A stretch of 64,000 nucleotides of DNA from contig JAKIWE010000002.1 in assembly GCA_022750195.1 (NCBI GenBank), positions 1 to 64,000 on the forward strand. Direction: 5' to 3'. The position numbers and the translations under genes are program-made. The notes below the pieces were generated by a model that was not told the origin of the DNA, ran no database searches, and saw only the letters and a program-made list of their open reading frames with translations. This document shows positions 49,810 to 57,567 of this stretch, piece by piece; within the stretch, counting starts at the first letter, position 1; every line of letters begins with the position of its first letter. The DNA is from Thermoplasmata archaeon. Lineage in GTDB: Archaea > Thermoplasmatota > Thermoplasmata > Lutacidiplasmatales > UBA184.

Positions 49810-50350
49810 GCTCTCGCCGGTCCCGCGGCCCCCTCGCGCCGGCCGAGGCGGTGCGCGGCGGTCGCGCGCGCTCCAGCCACCCCAAGGCGTCGTCCGTCGC
49901 GCGGACGGCCCCCGCCCGGTCGCCGGTCCGGTAGAACGCTTCGGCCGCTCGTAGGCGCTCGTCGATCCGTTCGGTGTCGATCCCGTCCCGGCGAACTACG
50001 GCGGCGAGGCGCAACGCTAGCCGGAGTCGGTTCGCGACGGAGTCCTCCTCCGGTCCCACCGGGACCCCTCGGTCGCCGCGCGGCACGTACCCGACGAGGC
50101 CGCGCGGGAACTCCCGCAGCTCGCTTTCCGGCTCTTCCGCGTCGAGTCGTTCGTGGGCGGCCAGGAGCGCCTCGCGCGCCTCGACCCACTCCCCCCGCTC
50201 CAAGGCCCCCCGGCCTTTCTCGGCGAGCGCGGAGGCTTCGTCGCGGGATTTGCCGCGCGGTGCGCTCGCGAGCCGGTGGTTGAGGCCCGCGTGTAGACCC
50301 TCGAGATCGGCAGCGGAGGTGGTGGACCCGCGGCGCCGCCTGACCCTCAC
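49805..50350 (-). CDS. Helical, TPR-like protein of unknown function
   Basis: A 181-residue protein of paired helices: ALAEKGRGALERGEWVEARE, ALLAAHERLDAEEP, then RIDERLRAAEAFYRTGDRAG and AVRATDDALGWLERA, each like a tetratricopeptide unit (A-x3-G/F-x2-G-x3-A). No specific family. GTG 50350 overlaps the stop of the upstream gene (GTGA). It is the last gene of the ferredoxin-geranylgeranyl reductase operon. Confidence 0.65.
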   Translation of the reverse strand: MRVRRRRGSTTSAADLEGLHAGLNHRLASAPRGKSRDEASALAEKGRGALERGEWVEAREALLAAHERLDAEEPESELREFPRGLVGYVPRGDRGVPVGPEEDSVANRLRLALRLAAVVRRDGIDTERIDERLRAAEAFYRTGDRAGAVRATDDALGWLERARPPRTASAGARGPRDRREP

Positions 50351-50991
50351 GCCTGCTCGGCGGACGGTGCAGGAGCGACCGGAGCGGCGGTCGGGGGGGC
50401 GGCCCCGGGACCGCTCGGCATCGGAACGCGTTGGCGGATCGCCTCCCAGAACGGGTCGAGGGCGTCGTGGACCGGGTCGAGGGTCGACTCCGCCGCCAAA
50501 GCCGTGCGAGCGGTCTCCACGAGCGGACGGAGATCGTCCGTGGCGATCGCGTGGGCCGAGGTCCAGGCGAGCGTAGCGTCGGCGAGCGCGAGCTGGAGCT
50601 CGGCGAGGCGGCGGGCTTTCTTCGCCTCGCGCTCGGGGGGCGTAAGAGCGAACTCCGGGTCCCACTGCGGCGGTTGGGGGGCGGGAATGGAGACCCGCAG
50701 GTCGCGGAACGGCTTCGGGATCGAGGGCCAGCGCGGCTCGGCGAACCGGACGGCCAGCTGGTCGAGGGCGCTCTCGGCCCCGACGTAATCGCCGGCGGAG
50801 TAGGCCGCCTCGGCGCGCTCGAGGGGGAGGAGGAGCTCGCGCGACGGGGCGTTCTTCCAGGGGTCGAGCCGGAGCGCGACGCGCATGGGCGCCAGCCGAC
50901 GGAGAGCGACCCGGCCCGGCGCGGTGACCGGAGACGGGGCGGGCGGGGTCGGCGCGTCGGGCGCCGGCGGTCGGTTCGGGGCCCCCGGCAT
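50347..50991 (-). CDS. Helical protein of unknown function downstream of geranylgeranyl reductase
   Basis: A 214-residue protein with a Pro/Ala-rich N-terminus (about 30 residues), a helical middle (LLLPLERAEAAYSAGDYVGA, ESALDQLAVRF) that again looks TPR-like, and a Pro/Ala-rich end. AKKARRLAELQLALADATLA is a charged helix. ATG 50991 starts 15 bp after the reductase stop. It is coupled to the next gene. The similar layout of the two proteins suggests they act as a pair. Confidence 0.65.
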   Translation of the reverse strand: MPGAPNRPPAPDAPTPPAPSPVTAPGRVALRRLAPMRVALRLDPWKNAPSRELLLPLERAEAAYSAGDYVGAESALDQLAVRFAEPRWPSIPKPFRDLRVSIPAPQPPQWDPEFALTPPEREAKKARRLAELQLALADATLAWTSAHAIATDDLRPLVETARTALAAESTLDPVHDALDPFWEAIRQRVPMPSGPGAAPPTAAPVAPAPSAEQA

Positions 50992-51005
50992 CGGCGGACT
51001 CGAGG

Positions 51006-52199
51006 CTACAGGAACGCCTCGAACTCCTTCGTGACTTCCGGGTACTTGTCGTGAACGGCTTTGAGAATATTGTGGACGGAGAGCTTCTCGAGCTTGACAC
51101 CTTGCAGGGCGTCGATGACCTTGTCGAAGGTCGCGTCGCTCAGCGTGACGAGCTTCTCCTTCGCGAGCCAGTTGCGGTAGAGCTTCTCCTCGAACCGGGC
51201 CCGCCAGCCCCGGTCGTACGCTGAGAGGAACTCCTTGCCCGTGTCGTTCGCGGTCACGGCCCTCGCCGCGACCTCCCCGCAGATCTTGCCGGCGATGCAG
51301 CCGTTGGCGATCCCGCCGCCGGTGAGCGGGTCGATCATTCGCGCAGCGTCCCCGACGATCATGAAGCCGTCCGCGACGGTCTGCTTGAGCGGGGGCGAGA
51401 TCGAGACCCCACCGCCGACGACGTCGATCGTCTTGCCCTTCGAGTACGCCGGGTGGGCCGCGATCCACTTGTCGAGGTAGGTCCGGGCGTCGGCCGGGCT
51501 CTTCACCTGGCTCACCTGCACCCCGATCCCGACGTTCGCGAGGCCGTCCGCCTTCGGGAAGATCCAGACGTAGCCGCCCGGAGCGCACGTCCCGAGGTAG
51601 AAGTCGCAGTACCGCGTGTCGCAGTCGACGTTCGTCATCCGGTACTGGAGACAGGTATCCATGTCGCGGAGCGCGATGTTCGTCGGAAGGCCGGCCCACC
51701 GTCCGACCTGAGACTCGAAGCCGTCGGCGCCGATGGTCACCGGCGCCCGGATCTCGAACGGCTCGCCGAACGCCTTCGCCTTGACCCCCACGACCTTGCC
51801 GTTCTCCTTGAGCACGCCGACCGCGGCGGTCTTCAGCAGCACTTCGGCGCCGGCGTTCGCCGCGTCGATCGCGAGCTGCTTATCGAACGAATCGCGCTCG
51901 ACGACGTAGCCGACCTCGTTGCCGGCGTGCTTTTCGTTGATCTCGAGGACCTTTTCGCTCGGGCTGTAGATCCGGGCCCCCTCGACCTCGACGTTGATCC
52001 ACCGCGTGGAGGGGGCGATGCCGACCTCCTTGAGCCAGTCCTTGCTCATCCCCTCACCGCACCGGACGGGGCTGCCGATCTCCTGGCGCTTCTCGAGGAG
52101 CAGGACCTTGGCGCCGTTCTTCGCCGCCCATTTGGCGGTCATGCTGCCGGCCGGGCCGGCGCCGATCACCAAAACGTCGGTCTTGAGGTCCTTCACCAT
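51006..52199 (-). CDS. Digeranylgeranylglycerophospholipid reductase
   Basis: A 397-residue FAD enzyme that saturates the isoprenoid chains of archaeal lipids. VLVIGAGPAGSMTAKWAAKN binds FAD, GSPVRCGEGMS carries the conserved Cys near residue 47, and GYVVERDSFDKQLAIDAA, GADGFESQVGRWAG, PGGYVWIFPKADGLANVGIG and GDAARMIDPLTGGGIANGC are all typical of the geranylgeranyl reductase family. The ferredoxin gene lies 28 bp upstream and is the likely electron donor; a dedicated ferredoxin is known for such a reductase in Methanosarcina. ATG 52199. Confidence 0.94.
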   Translation of the reverse strand: MVKDLKTDVLVIGAGPAGSMTAKWAAKNGAKVLLLEKRQEIGSPVRCGEGMSKDWLKEVGIAPSTRWINVEVEGARIYSPSEKVLEINEKHAGNEVGYVVERDSFDKQLAIDAANAGAEVLLKTAAVGVLKENGKVVGVKAKAFGEPFEIRAPVTIGADGFESQVGRWAGLPTNIALRDMDTCLQYRMTNVDCDTRYCDFYLGTCAPGGYVWIFPKADGLANVGIGVQVSQVKSPADARTYLDKWIAAHPAYSKGKTIDVVGGGVSISPPLKQTVADGFMIVGDAARMIDPLTGGGIANGCIAGKICGEVAARAVTANDTGKEFLSAYDRGWRARFEEKLYRNWLAKEKLVTLSDATFDKVIDALQGVKLEKLSVHNILKAVHDKYPEVTKEFEAFL

Positions 52200-52227
52200 G
52201 TGCGCTCCTTCGAGGGACGACCCGGAC

Positions 52228-52419
52228 TCAACCGATCTCGATCGCTCCGACGGGGCACGCCTTCACGCAGATCTCACACCGCGTGCAGATGCGCTCGTCG
52301 AAGGTGATCCGGGTCTCGTCGAGGTAGATGCAGTTGAGCGGGCAGATTCCGACACACGCCCCGCAGTAGATGCAGAGCTGACCGCTGGACTCGATGTGGA
52401 GGTCCTTCTTGCCGGTCAC
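52228..52419 (-). CDS. 2[4Fe-4S] ferredoxin, probable donor for the lipid reductase
   Basis: A 63-residue ferredoxin. Cys16, 19, 22 and 26 followed by Pro, and Cys45, 48, 51 and 55 followed by Pro, make two CxxCxxCxxxCP clusters. An extra Cys30 lies beside the first cluster. GTG 52419 is about 33 nt from a minus-strand CTTTAACG box. It heads the operon ferredoxin, geranylgeranyl reductase and the two helical proteins. Confidence 0.93.
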   Translation of the reverse strand: MTGKKDLHIESSGQLCIYCGACVGICPLNCIYLDETRITFDERICTRCEICVKACPVGAIEIG

Positions 52420-52526
52420 GCCGCCACCGGGTTCGCACCGGGACGCTCCGTTAAAGGGTTTCGGCCGGCGCGCAAGCGGACCGGCGCGTTCGGAACGGAT
52501 TTCCGTGCGGGGGGCCCCCTCGGCCC

Positions 52527-53123
52527 GTGGGCGGCCTCGAGGATTTCGGCGGTCTCCCGCGGACGCTGATTCTGGACGTCGCCGTCCTTGCGTGGCTGCT
52601 CAGCGAGGCGTACGTCGTCGCGGTCGCGCTGAAGGGGGCGGGGGAAGGTGGCGCGCGTCAACGATCGGACCGGGGCTCGTTCCTCGTGGTGTTCGTGGGG
52701 ATCTTCGTCGCGCTGTTCACCAGCAACTCGCTCCGCGCGGCCGGGGTCGGCCTGCTCCCGGCCTGGACGGTCCTGATCGGCCTCCTGCTGCTCGGTACCG
52801 GCATCACCGTCCGGCTCTGGGCGGTCCGGGCCCTGGGCCGCTACTTCTCGTTCGTCGTCCAACTCCGCGCCGACCACCGGATCGTCACCGAAGGTCCCTA
52901 CCGGTGGCTGCGCCACCCGTCGTACACCGGTGTGATCCTCGCCGTCCTCGGCTACGCGGTGCTCGTCGGGAGCTGGCCCGCGATCCCCGTCGTAGCGACG
53001 GTGGTCGGGGGCGTGATCGGGTACCGGATCTCGGTCGAGGAACGGGCCCTGGTCCAGCGGTTCGGAGCCGAGTACCGCTCCTACGCGGCGCGCACCTGGC
53101 GGCTCTTCCCTTTCCTGGTGTAG
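52527..53123 (+). CDS. Isoprenylcysteine carboxyl methyltransferase-like membrane protein
   Basis: A 198-residue protein with about five membrane helices and the ICMT/PEMT-type SAM site: FVVQLRADHRIVTEGPYRWL, RHPSYTGVILAVLGY and RISVEERALVQRFGAEYRSY. The RHPxYxG and EE motifs are intact. In prokaryotes the substrate is unknown and may be a lipid or prenyl compound. GTG 52527. Its last 43 bp overlap the convergent thioredoxin reductase gene. Confidence 0.87.
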   Translation: MGGLEDFGGLPRTLILDVAVLAWLLSEAYVVAVALKGAGEGGARQRSDRGSFLVVFVGIFVALFTSNSLRAAGVGLLPAWTVLIGLLLLGTGITVRLWAVRALGRYFSFVVQLRADHRIVTEGPYRWLRHPSYTGVILAVLGYAVLVGSWPAIPVVATVVGGVIGYRISVEERALVQRFGAEYRSYAARTWRLFPFLV

Positions 53124-54094
53124 GGCGTCGGGGCGGCGGTCGCGGCCGGTCGCTCGTGGTGGCCCGCGAGGAACTTCTCGGCGTCGAGCGCGGCCATGCA
53201 CCCGAGCCCGGCTGCGGTGACGGCCTGGCGGTACCGGTGATCGTAAACGTCGCCCGCGACGAAGACGCCGTCGACCGAAGCGCGGGTGATCTCGTGGGTC
53301 ACGATGTAGCCCCGCTCGTCGAGGTCGAGTGCGCCTCGGAACACCTCGGAGGCCGGGTCGTGGCCGATCGCCACGAACAGCCCCTGGGCGGGGAGCACCT
53401 GCTCCTTGCCCGTCGGGAGGTGGCGGATGCGTACCCCCTCAACGTTGGCGCTCCCGAGCACCTCGACCACCTCCGAGTGCAGGAGGAAGGAGATCTTCGG
53501 GTGCTCGCGGGCCCGTGCCTGCATGATCGGGCTCGCGCGCAGCTCGCCGCGGCGGTGCACGACGGTCACATGGCTCGCAAACTTGGTGAGGAACAGCGCC
53601 TCCTCCATGGCGGAGTCGCCGCCGCCTACGGCGACGAGCGCCTTTTCCTTGAAGAAGAAACCGTCGCAGGTGGCGCACGCGCTGACCCCGTGGCCGCGGA
53701 GACGCTGCTCCGAGGGGAGGTCGAGCCAGCGCGCGTTCGCACCCGTGGCGACGATCACCGAATCGGCGAGGACGGTCGTGTCGGCCCCGACGGTCAGACG
53801 GAACGGCCGCTTCGTGAGGTCGACGGCGGTGACGTTGGCGTCGAGGAACTGGGTCCCGAACCGGGCGGCCTGCGCCCGGAAACGCTCGATAAGCTCCGGC
53901 CCCTGGATCCCCTCGGGAAAGCCCGGGTAGTTCTCTACGTCCGTGGTGATCATGAGCTGGCCACCGGCCGGGACGCCCCCGATCACGAGCGGGGCCAGGT
54001 TGGCTCGCGAGCAGTAGATCGCCGCGGTCAGGCCCGCCGGCCCACTGCCGAGGATCGCGACCCGGACCTTCCGCGGAGCGGAGGGGGCCTCCAT
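53081..54094 (-). CDS. trxB: Thioredoxin reductase
   Basis: A 337-residue low-molecular-weight FAD-disulfide reductase. FAD site VAILGSGPAGLTAAIYCSRA, redox pair Cys140-Ala-Thr-Cys143 in SACATCDG, second Rossmann motif VAVGGGDSAMEEALFLT with HRRGELRAS (Arg pair that favours NADPH) and VFVAGDVYDHRYRQAVTAAG near the end. ATG 54094 is about 26 nt from a minus-strand GTTAAGAG box. Confidence 0.94.
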   Translation of the reverse strand: MEAPSAPRKVRVAILGSGPAGLTAAIYCSRANLAPLVIGGVPAGGQLMITTDVENYPGFPEGIQGPELIERFRAQAARFGTQFLDANVTAVDLTKRPFRLTVGADTTVLADSVIVATGANARWLDLPSEQRLRGHGVSACATCDGFFFKEKALVAVGGGDSAMEEALFLTKFASHVTVVHRRGELRASPIMQARAREHPKISFLLHSEVVEVLGSANVEGVRIRHLPTGKEQVLPAQGLFVAIGHDPASEVFRGALDLDERGYIVTHEITRASVDGVFVAGDVYDHRYRQAVTAAGLGCMAALDAEKFLAGHHERPAATAAPTPYTRKGKSRQVRAA

Positions 54095-54115
54095 GACCGG
54101 TCCGGGGCGTCCCCG

Positions 54116-54123
54116 CTCTTAAC
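54116..54123 (-). promoter_or_regulatory. TATA box of trxB
   Basis: GTTAAGAG on the minus strand, about 26 nt before ATG 54094 and directly after the stop of the flavin reductase gene. Confidence 0.5.
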
Positions 54124-54126
54124 GCC

Positions 54127-54654
54127 TTACCGACGACCCGGGGCGCTCTCGTCGAGGCCCTGCAGCAGGTCGCCCGGGACGTAGCGACTCCGGTAGAACA
54201 GCAGGGGAGCCGCGTCGCGGCCGAGCTGGGCGGCGACGACCCGTCCGACGAACAGCCGGTGGTCGGAGTGGGCGTGTACGGCCTCCACGCGACAGTCGAA
54301 GGTCGCGAGGGCCCCGTCGAGCAGTGCGGCCCCCGTGAGTCCCCGATGCACCGCCAGCCCCTCGAACTTTGGGCCCGGGGGCGTCGCTCGGGCGAACCGC
54401 TCGCTCACCGCCCGTTGCTCGGGGGCCAGGAGGCTGACGCCGAAGGCGCCGACCCGCGCGAGGACGGCCGTAGTGTCGGCCACGGTGCTGAGCGACACCA
54501 GCAGCAGCGGGGGCTCGAGCGCGATCGACGTGAGACTGTTGACCGTGAGGCCGAAGTCGGCGTCGCCCTCGCGCGTCGTCACGATCGCGACCCCGGTCGC
54601 CCATCGGGCGATCGCCTGTCGGAAGAGCGCCGGGTCGACGGACGGCTCGCTCAC
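54127..54654 (-). CDS. Flavin reductase-like (FMN-binding split barrel) protein
   Basis: A 175-residue split-barrel protein. FRQAIARWATGVAIVTTREG, DFGLTVNSLTSIALEPPLLL, VSLSTVADTTAVLARVGAFG, and HRLFVGRVVAAQL match flavin reductases that supply FMNH2 to monooxygenases. GTG 54654 overlaps the exporter permease stop as GTGA, so it is coupled to the ABC exporter. A pairing of flavin reductase and exporter suggests redox modification and export of a small compound, which is inference. Confidence 0.88.
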   Translation of the reverse strand: MSEPSVDPALFRQAIARWATGVAIVTTREGDADFGLTVNSLTSIALEPPLLLVSLSTVADTTAVLARVGAFGVSLLAPEQRAVSERFARATPPGPKFEGLAVHRGLTGAALLDGALATFDCRVEAVHAHSDHRLFVGRVVAAQLGRDAAPLLFYRSRYVPGDLLQGLDESAPGRR

Positions 54655-55748
54655 TTCTCGCGCCAGCGGAAGGTGTAGACCCCCGCCGCGAACAGGATGG
54701 CGCCGAGGACGAGCACGACGCCGACGTCCCCCAGCGCCCGGGTGACGTTGCCGAACAGCATCACCTGGTTCATCCCGTCGATGACGTAGTACAGGGGGAA
54801 GACGTGGGCGAGGAGCTGGAGCCCTGGGGGGAACGAGGAGACCGGGAAGAACGTCCCGGAGAGGAACATCATCGGGAAGGTGATGATGTTCGCCACGACC
54901 GCCGCGGACTCCGGTGTCGGCGCGGCGGAGCCGGCGAGGATCCCGAGCGAGACGAACAGGAACGGTCCAAAGACCAGGAAGGGAAGGACGCCCGGCGTGA
55001 GCGACACCTGGGCGTGGAACAGGAGGGAGCCGGTCGCGATCATCAGGACCGCGGCGATGATGCTCAGGATCGTGTACCAGATGATCTTCGCCACGAGCCA
55101 CTCGGCCCGGGTGAGCGGGGTCAGCGAGAGCTGGCGGAAGAGACCCTCTTTCCGGTAGGTGGAGACGAGCTCGGCGATCGAGAACATCGGGCTCGTGAGG
55201 ATCGCGAAGCCGATCAGCCCCGGAACGAGGTAGTCGATGTACTTGTACACCGCCGAGCCAACGGTCGTGGTGTGGACGCCGATGATCGGCTGGCCGCCGG
55301 CCGCGTGCAGGTTGTAGGCGTTCGCGACGCCCTGCAGCGCCCCCTGGAGGAAGCCGGACGACGCCTCATCTTGAGGGTCGACGTACGCGGTGACGTTCAC
55401 CGGGCGGTGCGCCTGGAAGTTCTGGCCGAAGCCGGCGGGGATCTCGAGGCCGACGGTATCGCCGTGGGTGCCGAGATAGGAGGAGAAGTTCCCCTGGGGG
55501 GAGACCATCTGGATCGACACGGCCCCCGTCGCGTTGAGCGCCGCCAGGAACTGGACGCTCGCGTTCGAGTTACCGTCGAGGTTCTCGGTGGTCACGTCGA
55601 TCGCTTTGGTGCCGGTGTTCTGGAAGATGAACCCGAACATCGTGATCAGGATGATCGGGAAGATCAGCGTGAAGAACAGCGCCGCCGGATTGCGAAGATA
55701 GTTCCGGGCGTAGACGTTGAGGTCCGCGGCGATCCGGCGGGGCCTCAT
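54651..55748 (-). CDS. ABC-2 type exporter permease
   Basis: A 365-residue permease: first membrane helix AALFFTLIFPIILITMFGFI, a large outside domain of about 150 residues rich in Asn and Gln, and five more helices (LIGFAILTSPMFSIAELVST, IIWYTILSIIAAVLMIA, GVLPFLVFGPFLFVSLGIL, AAVVANIITFPMMFLSGTFF, VGVVLVLGAILFAAGVYTF). The STYRKEGLFRQLSLTPLTRAEW coupling helix is typical of ABC2 exporters. ATG 55748 overlaps the ATPase stop as ATGA. Confidence 0.92.
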   Translation of the reverse strand: MRPRRIAADLNVYARNYLRNPAALFFTLIFPIILITMFGFIFQNTGTKAIDVTTENLDGNSNASVQFLAALNATGAVSIQMVSPQGNFSSYLGTHGDTVGLEIPAGFGQNFQAHRPVNVTAYVDPQDEASSGFLQGALQGVANAYNLHAAGGQPIIGVHTTTVGSAVYKYIDYLVPGLIGFAILTSPMFSIAELVSTYRKEGLFRQLSLTPLTRAEWLVAKIIWYTILSIIAAVLMIATGSLLFHAQVSLTPGVLPFLVFGPFLFVSLGILAGSAAPTPESAAVVANIITFPMMFLSGTFFPVSSFPPGLQLLAHVFPLYYVIDGMNQVMLFGNVTRALGDVGVVLVLGAILFAAGVYTFRWREK

Positions 55749-56677
55749 GCGACCTCCCCCGACTTGATCTCGCCCTCGTCCATTCGGCCCACGAGGCGGA
55801 CGAAGACGTCCTCGAGCGTATCGGTCTTCGTCGCGAACCCCTTCCACGGAATGCCGCTCGCGTCGATCGCGGTGAGGACGCGCAGGGCGTCGCCCTTCTC
55901 CTTCATCTCGACCTCCACGCGGCCGTTGCTCGCGCCGACCGAGAGCGGGAGGGTCCGTCGGAGGAACTCCGCCATCGAGGGCGGCGCCTCGACGCTCAAC
56001 CGCTCCGGACCACCGTGGGCCTCGATGATCTGTTCGGGAGTTCCGCGGGCGATGATCTGGCCCTTGTTGATGATCGCGACCTGGTCCGCCAGGAGCTCGG
56101 CCTCCTCCAGGTAATGCGTCGTGAGGAAGACCGTGCGACCCTCGGCCTTCAACGTCCGGATCACCTGCCAGATCGCCCGACGGGCGTGCGGGTCCAGGCC
56201 GGTCGTCGGCTCATCGAGGAAGCAGACCTTCGGCTCGCTGACGAGCGCCAGGGCGAGACCGAGCTTCTGCTTCTGGCCGCCCGAGAGGGTATCGTAGCGC
56301 GCGGCAGACTTGTCGGTCAGCTCGACCTGGGCGAGGAGCTTCGCCGGGTCCGGCTTGGTGCCGAACAGCGCCCCGTAGTACAGGATCGCCTCCTTCGGAG
56401 TGATCTTCTCGAGGAACCGGAACTCCTGGGGGATGACGCCGATCTGGCGGTGGAGCTCCCGGCCCTGCGACCACGGGTCGAGGCCGAGGACGCGTACGTC
56501 GCCGGTGGTGCGCGAGCGCAACCCTTCGAGGATCTCGGTCGTGGTCGTCTTCCCCGCGCCGTTCGGCCCCAGGAAGGCGAAGACGTCGCCTTGGCGGACG
56601 GTGAAATCGATGCCGTTGACCGCCGTGACGGCCCCGTAGGTCTTGACGAGCTTCGAGACCTCGATGGTGTCGCTCAT
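55745..56677 (-). CDS. ABC exporter ATP-binding protein
   Basis: A 310-residue ATPase. Walker A GPNGAGKTT at residues 37-45, Q-loop in VIPQEFRFLE near 81, signature LSGGQKQKL at 131-139, Walker B VCFLDEPTTGLDP at 151-163 and TTHYLEEAE with the switch His. The C-terminal domain (about 220-310) is like that of drug or lipid exporters of the DrrA type. ATG 56677 follows a minus-strand TCTATATC box (56713-56706) with about 32 nt spacing. It heads the three-gene operon ATPase, permease, flavin reductase. Confidence 0.93.
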   Translation of the reverse strand: MSDTIEVSKLVKTYGAVTAVNGIDFTVRQGDVFAFLGPNGAGKTTTTEILEGLRSRTTGDVRVLGLDPWSQGRELHRQIGVIPQEFRFLEKITPKEAILYYGALFGTKPDPAKLLAQVELTDKSAARYDTLSGGQKQKLGLALALVSEPKVCFLDEPTTGLDPHARRAIWQVIRTLKAEGRTVFLTTHYLEEAELLADQVAIINKGQIIARGTPEQIIEAHGGPERLSVEAPPSMAEFLRRTLPLSVGASNGRVEVEMKEKGDALRVLTAIDASGIPWKGFATKTDTLEDVFVRLVGRMDEGEIKSGEVA

Positions 56678-56787
56678 CGGCGCTCCGCCGGCGGCGTCAC
56701 CTGCAGATATAGACTACCGGGCGCCCGCCCTGCTCACCGAGGCGAGAGCGCCGCCGCTCCTCGCGAACTCGTGCCGGACGGCGCGGC

Positions 56788-57519
56788 TCAGCGGTAGAAG
56801 AGCGTGCCTTCGTAGACGACCGCGAGGAGGAGGCTGACGGGGCCGTTGTAGGCTCCGAACCGCTCGTTGACGAGCAGGACATGTTCAATCCCGGCGGGTA
56901 ACAGCCCGACCTCGCTGCTCGAGCCGTTGAGGAGGACCCCTATCTCCGAGGATCCCCCGACGAACAAGGGGCCGGTCGATAGGTTGCCCCGAAAGAGCTC
57001 GAGCAGGCAGGTGTTGCAGCTGTGGTTGAGGCTGAAGCTGAGATTGACGACCCCCAGCGTTCCGTCGGCTCCGGGGACCGTGAGGTTGTCGAAGCCGATG
57101 ACGGTCTCCCCGAAGCTCACGCAGTTGCCCATCTGGTCGTAGGCGGTGCAATACTCCCGGAGCGGAGCGTCGAGCTGCTTGTCGTAGATCGTCTGCGGAG
57201 AGCGCGGAGTCAGAGACCCAGGATAACCGGGGAGAGCGAACGGAAGGACAAGAGCGGCCACACCCACGGCGAGCGCCGCGACCCCGAGTACGGTCACCAC
57301 CGTCAACCAGCGCCGTGACACGACGCGACCGTCCGTCGGTGTCTCCCCGCTCGCTCTCGAACGATCGTAGCCGGTGCGCGGACTGTCCGCGGCCGCGGTC
57401 GGGAGGCGACGCGCGCAGCTCTCGCACCACTCCGCGCGCGGCGGATTGAGGTGACCGCACGCGGGACAGACCTGACCGGCCACTTGCTCCGTCCGTCCGG
57501 TGCGGCCCGAGTGTCCCAC
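56788..57519 (-). CDS. Zinc-ribbon membrane protein with outside domain
   Basis: A 243-residue protein: a CPACGHLNPPRAEWCESC zinc ribbon at residues about 18-35, a polar linker, one membrane helix (WLTVVTVLGVAALAVGVAAL) and an outside domain of about 140 residues with Cys pairs (YCTAYDQMGNC, HSCNTC). Zinc ribbons of this kind are common on archaeal membrane proteins; no enzyme motif is seen. GTG 57519 is about 32 nt from a minus-strand AAATATA box at 57554-57548. Confidence 0.7.
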   Translation of the reverse strand: MGHSGRTGRTEQVAGQVCPACGHLNPPRAEWCESCARRLPTAAADSPRTGYDRSRASGETPTDGRVVSRRWLTVVTVLGVAALAVGVAALVLPFALPGYPGSLTPRSPQTIYDKQLDAPLREYCTAYDQMGNCVSFGETVIGFDNLTVPGADGTLGVVNLSFSLNHSCNTCLLELFRGNLSTGPLFVGGSSEIGVLLNGSSSEVGLLPAGIEHVLLVNERFGAYNGPVSLLLAVVYEGTLFYR

Positions 57520-57567
57520 CAGAGCGCGAGTGGCAGGCGAGAGGCGGTATATTTGCGAGGTCCCCGG

